Shown here piece by piece: positions 5,892-11,529 of a stretch of 11,529 nucleotides of DNA (positions are counted from its first letter, which is position 1; every line of letters starts with the position of its first letter). The notes below the pieces were generated by a model. It worked only from the letters and a program-made list of their open reading frames with translations, searched no databases and had not been told where the DNA came from. The position numbers and the translations under genes were made by a program. The DNA is from an uncultured Clostridia bacterium (GTDB lineage Bacteria > Bacillota > Clostridia > Christensenellales > Aristaeellaceae): NCBI GenBank assembly GCA_934643535.1, contig CAKUCE010000075.1, positions 1 through 11,529 on the forward strand, in the 5' to 3' direction.

Positions 5892-5932
5892 AAGGCCGCC
5901 CGCTGCATCCGGCGCGGCGAAAGGAGAACGAT

Positions 5933-7000
5933 ATGGGTATTTTCAAGGATCTGGTGACCAGCCAGTTGATCGACGTCATCGAATGGACGGATGACAGCGA
6001 GAACACCATGGTATACAAATACGACATGAACGGCAAGGAAATCATGATGGGCGCGCAGCTCACCGTGCGGGAAAGCCAGGCGGCGGTCTTCGTCAACGAG
6101 GGCAGGCTGGCCGACGTGTTCCAGCCCGGCCGCTATGAGCTGAGCACTCAGAACATGCCCGTTCTGACCAAGCTCAAGGCGTGGAAGTTCGGCTTCAACT
6201 CGCCCTTCAAGAGCGACGTGTACTTCGTCAACACCAAGCAGTTTCTGGATCGGAAGTGGGGCACCGCCAACCCTGTTATGATGCGGGATACCGACTTCGG
6301 CATGATCCGCATCCGCGCCTTCGGTTCCTTTGCCTTCCGGGTCAAGGATCCCGAGGTCTTCATGAAGGAATGCTTCGGCACCAGCAGCCTGTTCACTGTC
6401 GAGGGCGTGGAAGGCCAGCTGAAGAGCATGGTGGTCAGCGGTCTGAGCGATGCCATTGCCCAGAGCAAGATCCCCGCGCTGGATATCGCCGCCAATTACA
6501 GCGGACTGAGCCAGTATTGCATGAACGCGCTGAATGCCAAGGTAGAAGCGCTGGGTCTGACGTTGACCAACTTCGTCATTGAAAACGTGAGCCTGCCCGA
6601 AGAAGTGGAAAAGGCCATGGATAAGCGCACCTCCATGGGCGTGCTGGGCGATATGGGCAAGTACGCCCAGTTCCAGGCAGCCGAGGCCATGCGGGACGCG
6701 GCCAACAACCCCAACGGCGTGGCCGGTATGGGCGTGGGTATGGGCGCGGGCATGGGCATGGGCCAGATGTTCACGCAGGCCTTCGGCGGTGCGCAGCAGC
6801 AGACTCCTGCCGCTCCTGCGGCCGCCGCGACGGTGGCCTGCACAGCCTGCGGTCAGCCCATTGCGGCGGGCAGCAAATTCTGCTCCTCCTGCGGCGCCAA
6901 GCAGGAAGAAAAACCCGCCGGCGGCTTCTGCCCCAACTGCGGCGGCAAGGTCGAGGCAGGCAGCAAGTTCTGCCCCTCCTGCGGCAATAAGCTGGCGTAA
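5933..7000 (+). CDS. SPFH-domain protein (YdjI-like) with two C-terminal zinc ribbons
   Basis: A 355-residue protein with AAGGAG (5921-5926) six bases before ATG 5933. The first 240 residues are an SPFH/virion-core-type domain as in Bacillus YdjI: the opening IDVIEWTDDSENTMVYKY, then ESQAAVFVNEGRLADVFQPG (about 47-66), a central WGTANPVMMRDTDFGMIRIR (109-128) and ENVSLPEEVEKAMDKR (217-232). A Gly/Met-rich linker (about 263-281) and an Ala/Pro/Gln stretch lead to two zinc ribbons, with cysteines at 303, 306, 317, 320 and at 333, 336, 347, 350. SPFH proteins form large membrane-associated oligomers. YdjI relatives accompany PspA-type envelope stress proteins, though none is encoded here. It is the second gene of the operon and is followed by a strong terminator. 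The family call is firm; the exact role is not known. Confidence 0.92.
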   Translation: MGIFKDLVTSQLIDVIEWTDDSENTMVYKYDMNGKEIMMGAQLTVRESQAAVFVNEGRLADVFQPGRYELSTQNMPVLTKLKAWKFGFNSPFKSDVYFVNTKQFLDRKWGTANPVMMRDTDFGMIRIRAFGSFAFRVKDPEVFMKECFGTSSLFTVEGVEGQLKSMVVSGLSDAIAQSKIPALDIAANYSGLSQYCMNALNAKVEALGLTLTNFVIENVSLPEEVEKAMDKRTSMGVLGDMGKYAQFQAAEAMRDAANNPNGVAGMGVGMGAGMGMGQMFTQAFGGAQQQTPAAPAAAATVACTACGQPIAAGSKFCSSCGAKQEEKPAGGFCPNCGGKVEAGSKFCPSCGNKLA

Positions 7001-7014
7001 ACAAAAGCAAACCG

Positions 7015-7044
7015 ACCGGCTGCGCTGAAGCGCGGCCGGTTTTT
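7015..7044 (+). terminator. Rho-independent terminator after the SPFH gene
   Basis: ACCGGCTGCGC (7015-7025) pairs with GCGCGGCCGGT (7030-7040) around a TGAA loop and is followed by a run of T (7040-7044). It ends the operon 15 bases past the stop codon. Confidence 0.88.
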
Positions 7045-7063
7045 CTATGGAGGGGGCGTTTTC

Positions 7064-7447
7064 ATGGATTTTGATCTTCAGGCTTACTGGGACGCGGTAT
7101 CCCGTCAGGACGCGCGGGCCATGGAAACCTTTCTGGCTCCGGACGCCATAGTGAACTGGCATTGTACCAACGAGTGCTTTACCGCTGCGGAATTCATCCG
7201 GGCCAACTGCGAGTATCCCGGTCAGTGGGCCGGGGAAATTCAGCGAACGGAACCGATTCCCGGCGGCGTGGCCGCGGCGGTTCACGTTTATACGGCGGAC
7301 GGTTCCGCCAGCTTTCACGTGGTATCCTTTGCCCGGATCTCCGAAGGAAAGATCCATCAGCTGGACGAATACTGGGGCGACGACGGTTCTGCGCCGGAAT
7401 GGCGGCAGAAACTGAAAATCGGCCGCAGCATCCGTTCGTCCATTTGA
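7064..7447 (+). CDS. NTF2/SnoaL-like fold protein
   Basis: A 127-residue protein with GGAGGG (7049-7054) nine bases before the ATG. The sequence follows the NTF2-like (SnoaL, nuclear transport factor 2) pattern: an N-terminal helix YWDAVSRQDARAMETFLAPD (8-27), the short strand AIVNWHCTNE, a middle ECFTAAEFIRANCEYPG, and strands ending in HVVSFARISEGKIHQLDEYW (about 85-104). Such proteins form small cone-shaped folds that bind or turn over small hydrophobic molecules. Many are of unknown function. It lies directly after the SPFH terminator with no clear promoter of its own, so read-through or a weak promoter in the terminator region must supply transcription. The fold assignment is good; no substrate can be named. 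Confidence 0.8.
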   Translation: MDFDLQAYWDAVSRQDARAMETFLAPDAIVNWHCTNECFTAAEFIRANCEYPGQWAGEIQRTEPIPGGVAAAVHVYTADGSASFHVVSFARISEGKIHQLDEYWGDDGSAPEWRQKLKIGRSIRSSI

Positions 7448-7493
7448 AAAAACGACGCTCACCATTCCGTTCCAAAAGGCGGAATGGCGAGCG
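7447..7493 (-). terminator. Terminator between convergent genes
   Basis: CGCTC-A-CCATTCCG (7456-7469) pairs with CGGAATGG-C-GAGCG (7480-7493). On the minus strand the stem is followed by TCGTTTTTT, giving a strong terminator for the GH127 gene. For the plus strand only TTGTT follows, so its action there is weaker. Confidence 0.82.
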
Positions 7494-7525
7494 TTGTTCA
7501 AAAATACGGCGTCAAGGCACCGTCC

Positions 7526-9433
7526 TTATTCTTCCGGGAGCCAGACCCGCATGCTGCCCTCGCCCCGGTTGCCCCAGGTGTAATAGGGTACGGCGGTCAG
7601 AGTCTCTGCAGTGCGCGCAGGCCGGTCATAGGTGTACAGTCCGTCCACCGGCGCGGTACGAAGCCCTTCCCCCTGCAGGCGCGCCACGCCGCCCAGCAGT
7701 TCCCTTTCCAGCGGAAGGGCCTTGAACGCTCCGTCGGGCCGCAAAGACAGATAGCGCACATCGCCGTTATCCGCCTCTTCGAAGCAGTATACCAGCGGCC
7801 CCCGCTGCAGGGCCGCGCAGCCAGTATCCTCAAAAACCCTGGGATCGGCATACACCCGGCGGACGCTGCCGTCCAGCTTCAGCACCAGCTCGTCGCCGGT
7901 TTGAAGCTCCACATAGGCATACCCCTTGCGGATCTCACAGTCGGCGGGCGCGCCGTTCCGTTCCAGCGCCGTGCTGCGGCTCCAGCCCGGCAGGCGGACC
8001 GCCAACCGCCCCTTGCCCTCCCTCACCCGGAAGCGTACCTCAAATTCATAGGGATAACCGGTCTCGCACTGGAGCCGCAGACCGTTTTCAAACCGGATCT
8101 CCCCTTCGGCGTACAGATGGCAGAAGGCCGTTGTTTCATTCTCGCCGTAAGCGTACTGGCCAAAGGAACTCAGCAGCCGGGCCACATTGGGCGGGCAGCA
8201 GGCGCAGGTATACCAGCCGGGACGCACGGGCAGGTCATGCAGGTGCGTGACCGCCTTACCGGACACGCCGGGGATCACTTCCAGCGGATTCACATAGAAG
8301 AAGCGCTTTCCATCCAGCTGCATGCCCGCCAGCACCGCGTTATAGAAGGCGCGCTCCATGACGTCGGCGTATTCCGCGTCCGCGTCCATTTCCAGCATCC
8401 GGGAGGCGAAGAGCATCAGGCCGATCCCGGCGCAGGTTTCCGTGTAGGCGGTGTCGTTAGGCAGGTCGTAATCCACGGTAAAGGCCTCGCCATGGCAGGT
8501 GGAGCCGATACCGCCGGTAACGTACATCCGCCGCCGGGTCACGCTTTCCCACAGACGGCGGCAGGCGGCGATCAGCGCCGGGTCTTCCGTCCGGGAAGCC
8601 AGATCGGCCATAGCGGTGTACAGATACATGGCGCGGACGCTGTGTCCCGTGGCTTCGCTCAGCTTCCGAACGGGCCGGTCGCACTGCATGTAGAGCGTAT
8701 CCTCCACATTCATATGCCATTCCGTCCAGTCGCGTCTGGCTTCTTCCTCCCGGTAGAAATGAGGATTCACGCCGCGCACATCAATAAAATGCTCCGCCAG
8801 CTTCAGGCAATGCTCATTGCCCGTCGCCCGGTACAGCTTCAGCAGCGCCAGCTCCACCTCGGGATGGCCCGGGTATCCCGGCTGTCCCTCCACGACGAAG
8901 CGGCGGTACAGATACTCCGCGTTGCGGGTCATCACATCCAGCAGGGTCCGCTTGCCCGTCGCCTCAAAATAGGCTGCGGCGGCCTCCATCATATGGCCCA
9001 TGCAGTACAGCTCATGTCCTTCGCACAGATTCGTCCAGCGCTTTTCCCGATCCTTCAGGGTGAAGCGGGTATCCAGATACCCGTCCGCGTCCTGCGCCTG
9101 CGCGATCAGGTCGATCAGTTCATCCGCTTCTTTTTCCAATTGCTCGTCCGGGAAGCGGGTCAGGGCGCAGGCCACGGCTTCCAGCCACTTGGCCGCGTCG
9201 CTGTCCTGAAAAATCATGCCGTAGAAGCCGTCGCCCGGGTCTTCTCCACGAAGCAGCCGGCCCGCATTGCGGAAGTTGGCCACCACATGGCTTTTTTCCA
9301 CACCCTCCACCTGATCGTTCAGCACCTGATACTGGTAAGGAATCACCACATCCTTCACCAGCCGCTGATAATGATAAATGAATCCGTTCGCGCTCTGATA
9401 ATTTTTCGGGCTGATCTGCCGCTGTACCTTCAT
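7526..9433 (-). CDS. GH127 beta-L-arabinofuranosidase family enzyme
   Basis: A 635-residue protein, close to the 658 residues of the characterised Bifidobacterium enzyme HypBA1. The ATG at 9433 has AAGGAG (9447-9442) eight bases upstream. The catalytic region is intact. GEAFTVDYDLPND carries E316, the likely acid/base. AYTETCAGIG carries E332 and C334. GWYTCACCPPNVAR carries C412 and C413. By family knowledge the Glu-Cys3 set (E332, C334, C412, C413) binds zinc, and C412 is the nucleophilic cysteine. The N-terminal part has the alpha/alpha-barrel signature (NFRNAGRLLRGEDPGDGFYG at 53-72, DADGYLDT at 115-122). There is no signal peptide, so it acts in the cytoplasm, removing beta-L-arabinofuranose from imported oligosaccharides such as those from plant hydroxyproline-rich glycoproteins. 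It is transcribed divergently from an AraC-type regulator that probably activates it. Confidence 0.95.
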   Translation of the reverse strand: MKVQRQISPKNYQSANGFIYHYQRLVKDVVIPYQYQVLNDQVEGVEKSHVVANFRNAGRLLRGEDPGDGFYGMIFQDSDAAKWLEAVACALTRFPDEQLEKEADELIDLIAQAQDADGYLDTRFTLKDREKRWTNLCEGHELYCMGHMMEAAAAYFEATGKRTLLDVMTRNAEYLYRRFVVEGQPGYPGHPEVELALLKLYRATGNEHCLKLAEHFIDVRGVNPHFYREEEARRDWTEWHMNVEDTLYMQCDRPVRKLSEATGHSVRAMYLYTAMADLASRTEDPALIAACRRLWESVTRRRMYVTGGIGSTCHGEAFTVDYDLPNDTAYTETCAGIGLMLFASRMLEMDADAEYADVMERAFYNAVLAGMQLDGKRFFYVNPLEVIPGVSGKAVTHLHDLPVRPGWYTCACCPPNVARLLSSFGQYAYGENETTAFCHLYAEGEIRFENGLRLQCETGYPYEFEVRFRVREGKGRLAVRLPGWSRSTALERNGAPADCEIRKGYAYVELQTGDELVLKLDGSVRRVYADPRVFEDTGCAALQRGPLVYCFEEADNGDVRYLSLRPDGAFKALPLERELLGGVARLQGEGLRTAPVDGLYTYDRPARTAETLTAVPYYTWGNRGEGSMRVWLPEE

Positions 9434-9450
9434 ACTGCTCGCTCCTTTTG

Positions 9451-9540
9451 ACGAATGAACGAATTCGTCCGAATTGACATTTTCCTGTACCTGTATTATC
9501 ATCCTGTCAGAATGGAAAAAATATAGCATTTTTTCCTGTA
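9451..9540. promoter_or_regulatory. Direct-repeat operator region between GH127 and the AraC regulator
   Basis: Two repeat families lie side by side. CGAAT occurs at 9452, 9460 and 9470, and includes the palindrome ACGAATTCGT (9459-9468). CCTGTA or CCTGTC occurs at 9484, 9490, 9503 and 9535, and two of these sit in a longer shared TTTTCCTGTA (9480-9489 and 9531-9540) spaced 51 bases apart, about five helical turns. AraC-family proteins bind such direct repeats. The leftward promoter for GH127 is weak here (only a GATAAT-like -10), as expected for an activated promoter. Confidence 0.6.
9474..9502 (+). promoter_or_regulatory. Promoter of the AraC-type regulator
   Basis: TTGACA (9474-9479), a 17-base spacer and TATCAT (9497-9502). 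Two CCTGTA repeats fall in the spacer, so the regulator may control its own gene. The start would be near 9509, about 50 bases before ATG 9559. Confidence 0.7.
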
Positions 9541-9558
9541 AATATGGAGATTTTACGG

Positions 9559-10398
9559 ATGAATGAGATCATCTTTGGAAACCGGGAGCTGCCGCGGCTC
9601 CGGGCGGCGGAATATCTGGTCATTGCCTCGCCCTTTGTGCATGTGGATCGTACCGCGCCCTTTCACGTCATGATCTATGTGACCGGCGGCGTGATCTACG
9701 TCACGGAAGACGGCGTTCCCTATACCGTCGGGCCGGGAGAACTGCTGTTTCTGAAAAGCGGAGTGCATCACTGGGGCCAGCGGCAGATCTCCGCGGGAAC
9801 TTCATGGTATTACCTTCATTTTGATCTGCCGCCCTGCACCGAACCGTTCTTTGACGAACACGACCGACAGATCGGTGCCGTCCGGGCCAGAATGCTGCCG
9901 AAAAAGCTGACCGGGCTGACCGGCTCCCGGCTGGAGCAGCTCATTCAGGCGTATGTGGGCCGCTTTGAAGACGGGCGCAGCGTCGATCCATGGAACGATC
10001 CGCTGCGCCTTCACGAGCTGCTGACCGCCTGTGCCCTTTGGGGCCGCGACGCTTCAGAGGGCGTTCTCGCGCCCGCCCTTTCGGAGGAAATCGCCCAATA
10101 TTTGCGGGAGCATTGCGGCGAAGCGTTTCGTTCCGAAGCGCTGGAAGCCCGCTTTTTCCTCAGCTACAAGCATCTGGCCGAGGTTTTTCGCAAAAGCACG
10201 GGACTCAGTCCCCTGCAATATCATTACGACCTCCAAATGCGGGAAGCCTGCCGTCTGCTGCGCACCACGACCCTCAGTGTGGGCGAGATCAGCGCCCGGC
10301 TTGGCTTCGGCGACATGCTGTACTTCAGCCGCCGCTTTCATCAGAAAACGGGAATGAGTCCTTCCCAATACCGGAGGTCGCTGGTGCTGCAGGTCTGA
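9559..10398 (+). CDS. AraC-family transcriptional regulator with cupin sensor domain
   Basis: A 279-residue AraC/XylS regulator. ATG 9559 is preferred because GGAG (9546-9549) lies nine bases upstream; an in-frame ATG at 9544 has no such site. Residues from about 33 to 90 form a sugar-binding cupin (FHVMIYVTGGVIYVTEDG, then YTVGPGELLFLKSGVHHWG). Residues from about 175 to 275 carry the two helix-turn-helix motifs, FFLSYKHLAEVFRKSTGLSP (199-218) and LSVGEISARLGFGDMLYFSR (239-258), followed by the family signature FHQKTGMSPSQYRR (260-273). Such proteins usually activate a divergent sugar-degradation gene when the sugar binds. Here that partner is the GH127 gene, so the ligand is plausibly L-arabinose or an arabinofuranosyl oligosaccharide. 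The family is firm; the ligand is inference from position. Confidence 0.95.
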   Translation: MNEIIFGNRELPRLRAAEYLVIASPFVHVDRTAPFHVMIYVTGGVIYVTEDGVPYTVGPGELLFLKSGVHHWGQRQISAGTSWYYLHFDLPPCTEPFFDEHDRQIGAVRARMLPKKLTGLTGSRLEQLIQAYVGRFEDGRSVDPWNDPLRLHELLTACALWGRDASEGVLAPALSEEIAQYLREHCGEAFRSEALEARFFLSYKHLAEVFRKSTGLSPLQYHYDLQMREACRLLRTTTLSVGEISARLGFGDMLYFSRRFHQKTGMSPSQYRRSLVLQV

Positions 10399-10406
10399 AA
10401 ATGCAA

Positions 10407-10456
10407 AACAGCCCGAGATCGCGGAAGGGATTCCGACGGTTTCGGGCTGTTATTTT
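10407..10456. terminator. Terminator after the AraC regulator, probably bidirectional
   Basis: AACAGCCCGA (10407-10416) pairs with TCGGGCTGTT (10442-10451). An inner stem CGCGGAA / TTCCGACG lies in the loop, and TATTTT follows on the plus strand. On the minus strand TTTTGCAT follows, so it can also serve the convergent ferredoxin gene. Confidence 0.8.
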
Positions 10457-10473
10457 GATGCTGCCGGACAGCC

Positions 10474-10719
10474 TCAGCCCTTGAGGGGCTTAAGCACTTT
10501 TTCCTCGAAGAACGCATCAGTGGAGGCGGGGCTGACGGAGCAGAACTCGCCGTCCACCAGCACACATACGCCCTCCTGGCAGCGGCCGATACAGAAGGTG
10601 CCCGTCAATTCCACCTGATCCTTCAACTGATGCTCGGTGAGCAGCTGTTCCAGGCGGGCCACCACTTCATGGGAGCCCTTCACATGGCAGGAGGATCCAA
10701 CACAGATCGTAATTTTCAT
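10474..10719 (-). CDS. Stand-alone thioredoxin-like [2Fe-2S] ferredoxin
   Basis: An 81-residue protein with AAAGGAG (10731-10725) five bases before ATG 10719. The cluster ligands match the thioredoxin-like [2Fe-2S] pattern of NuoE/HydC subunits: C6-x4-C11 (ITICVGSSCHVKGS) and C43-x3-C47 (TFCIGRCQEGVCV). The length covers only the ferredoxin fold, without the N-terminal helical part of NuoE. Such small proteins pass electrons in the cytoplasm, and in Clostridia they are often found near hydrogenase or NADH-oxidising subunits. None is encoded in this window. The only same-strand neighbour is a small membrane protein gene 59 bases upstream, which may share its transcript. The cofactor assignment is well supported by the cysteines; the redox partner is unknown. 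Confidence 0.9.
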   Translation of the reverse strand: MKITICVGSSCHVKGSHEVVARLEQLLTEHQLKDQVELTGTFCIGRCQEGVCVLVDGEFCSVSPASTDAFFEEKVLKPLKG

Positions 10720-10778
10720 ACTGACTCCTTTGGCGCTGCGGAGCGCTTCGGCCCCGGCGCAAGGTGATTTTGGGATTT

Positions 10779-11102
10779 TCAGGCGGCCTTCTGGCTGTCG
10801 GCCAGTTCATCCAGCTTTTTATTGCGGAAATACAGCGCCACGTCGATGCTGATCTCCACAAAATTCAGCACGTAGAAGAAGAAGCTCAGGAAGAAGATGA
10901 AGCCGGAGCTGCCGGCGCTCACCTGAATGATTTTCCGGGCGATACCGCAGGCATAGCCGATCAGCAGGAACACCTCGAAGAACAGGCTCTTGCCCTTGGC
11001 AGTGCGGGAAATGATGGACTTCCGAATGGAAATGGGCCAGGACAGGCCGAAGCAGAAAATCGTCAGGGCTTCCAGAATGTCGGTGATCATCGTAATGTTC
11101 AT
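10779..11102 (-). CDS. Three-helix membrane protein, PQ-loop/SemiSWEET-like
   Basis: A 107-residue integral membrane protein starting at ATG 11102, with AAGGAG nine bases upstream. Three hydrophobic segments can be seen: about residues 5-24 (MITDILEALTIFCFGLSWPI), 39-58 (SLFFEVFLLIGYACGIARKI) and 66-90 (SGFIFFLSFFFYVLNFVEISIDVAL). They are joined by basic loops (RKSIISRTAKGKS) and followed by a charged tail YFRNKKLDELADSQKAA. The size, three-helix layout and the SWP and GKSLFF motifs recall PQ-loop/SemiSWEET half-transporters, which dimerise to move small sugars. The sequence is divergent, so this is a family-level guess. It lies upstream of the ferredoxin gene on the same strand. No promoter could be recognised in the hairpin-rich region before it. 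In an area of carbohydrate genes a sugar-transport role would fit but is not shown. Confidence 0.75.
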   Translation of the reverse strand: MNITMITDILEALTIFCFGLSWPISIRKSIISRTAKGKSLFFEVFLLIGYACGIARKIIQVSAGSSGFIFFLSFFFYVLNFVEISIDVALYFRNKKLDELADSQKAA

Positions 11103-11288
11103 GGTGAGTTTCTCCTTTTGTTTCTTCTTCTGGATGGGAAAAGGCCCTTGCCGGGGGATGAGGCTTGCAGCCAGAGGGGGCACTTTGGCAAATCGAAGGA
11201 GTGCGGGCCGTGCCGATGGTTTGCCCCGCGGAAAGTTCCCTGCCTGGATCGGCATACGCCAACTTTGTCGTAAGAAATTTCCGCCGGG

Positions 11289-11342
11289 TGGGGATTGACG
11301 CGCCGACTACGGCGCGGGAGGCGGGGCTTGCAGCCCTATGGG
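11289..11342. repeat. Repeat unit, copy 1
   Basis: A 54-base unit beginning TGGGGATTGACG and ending in GGGCTTGCAGCCCTATGGG. It contains the hairpin CGCGCCG-ACTA-CGGCGCG (11299-11316) and a second small stem GGGCT-AGCCC. It is nearly identical to 11432-11484. Confidence 0.85.
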
Positions 11343-11372
11343 TTTCTCGCCAGCTTCGGTGCCCGAAGGTTT

Positions 11373-11415
11373 CCAAAGGGCGAGCGGAAAGCCCTTTGGT
11401 GCGCCCGCAGGCGCA
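11373..11415. repeat. Two adjacent perfect hairpins
   Basis: CCAAAGGGC (11373-11381) pairs with GCCCTTTGG (11391-11399). It is immediately followed by TGCGCC-CGCA-GGCGCA (11400-11415). They lie between the two repeat copies and have no T-run on either strand. Confidence 0.75.
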
Positions 11416-11431
11416 TACTCCTTGCCCCGGA

Positions 11432-11484
11432 TGGGGATTGACGCGCCGACTGCGGCGCGGGAGCAGGGCTTGCAGCCCTATGGG
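11432..11484. repeat. Repeat unit, copy 2
   Basis: The second copy lies 143 bases after the first and differs at a few positions, including one missing base. The hairpin is kept (CGCGCCG 11442-11448 with CGGCGCG 11453-11459), with a changed loop (ACTG for ACTA). Confidence 0.85.
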
Positions 11485-11489
11485 GCGTT

Positions 11490-11523
11490 CACACTTTTCT
11501 TTCGATGGCGAAAGAAAAGTGTG
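11490..11523. repeat. Perfect 15-bp hairpin at the window edge
   Basis: CACACTTTTCTTTCG (11490-11504) pairs perfectly with CGAAAGAAAAGTGTG (11509-11523) around ATGG. It could end transcription of a gene beyond the window, or belong to the same repeat family as the units before it. Confidence 0.75.
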
Positions 11524-11529
11524 CAAAAG

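Larger units (their letters stand above)
11103..11529. other. Non-coding, repeat-rich right edge of the window
   Basis: No open frame here has a ribosome binding site or protein-like composition. The stretch holds the leader of the three-helix membrane protein gene, two copies of a 53-54 base unit, a partial third copy (GGCTTGCAGCC near 11162) and several hairpins. It runs off the window. Confidence 0.6.

Noticed and set aside
5810..7501. Long minus-strand open frame (about 563 codons) opposite the SPFH and NTF2-like genes
   Set aside because: It runs through two real genes and a terminator hairpin in antisense, and its product is compositionally odd (His- and Ala-rich).
7484..9451. Very long plus-strand open frame (about 655 codons) opposite the GH127 gene
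   Set aside because: It is an antisense shadow of a clearly recognised enzyme in GC-rich DNA. It has no ribosome binding site and its product has no recognisable domain.

Overview
The window looks like a chromosomal segment of a moderately GC-rich, Gram-positive Clostridia-type bacterium, probably a gut Oscillospiraceae-like or related lineage. The clues are strong AGGAGG-type ribosome binding sites, a sporulation sigma factor of the SigK type, a PadR/DUF2812 pair, a YdjI-like SPFH protein and sugar furanosidases of families GH172 and GH127. The exact genus cannot be read from the sequence.

Left part (1-2590, all genes on the minus strand): the end of a plasmid/ICE-type parA-parB partition operon lies just downstream of a sigK gene that stops inside its DNA-recognition helix. 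This arrangement suggests an integrated or skin-like element boundary near 967-1089. Upstream of sigK is a 613-base non-coding stretch with a perfect terminator hairpin and a run of palindromes. It leads into a small, AT-rich two-helix membrane protein gene (2339-2503) whose base composition differs sharply from its neighbours.

Middle (2588-7447): a GH172/DUF2961 furanosidase gene and a PadR-DUF2812 operon lie on the minus strand. The padR promoter is perfect consensus (TTGACA-17-TATAAT) and is bracketed by an 11-bp inverted repeat, so autorepression is likely. Divergent from it, a second clear promoter drives a plus-strand operon: a receiver-like protein without an output domain, followed by an SPFH (YdjI-like) protein with two C-terminal zinc ribbons. 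A terminator follows, then an NTF2/SnoaL-like gene.

Right part (7526-11529): a GH127 beta-L-arabinofuranosidase gene (minus) is transcribed divergently from an AraC-family regulator (plus). The spacer between them is full of CCTGTA and CGAAT direct repeats, the likely operators. Convergent to the regulator are a stand-alone thioredoxin-like [2Fe-2S] ferredoxin gene and a three-helix PQ-loop/SemiSWEET-like membrane protein gene. The last 430 bases are non-coding, with a duplicated 53-54 base unit and several strong hairpins.

Taken together, the two furanosidases and the AraC regulator suggest intracellular processing of furanose-containing plant or microbial glycans. The most unusual parts are the broken sigK next to partition genes and the small AT-rich membrane gene with its hairpin-rich surroundings.
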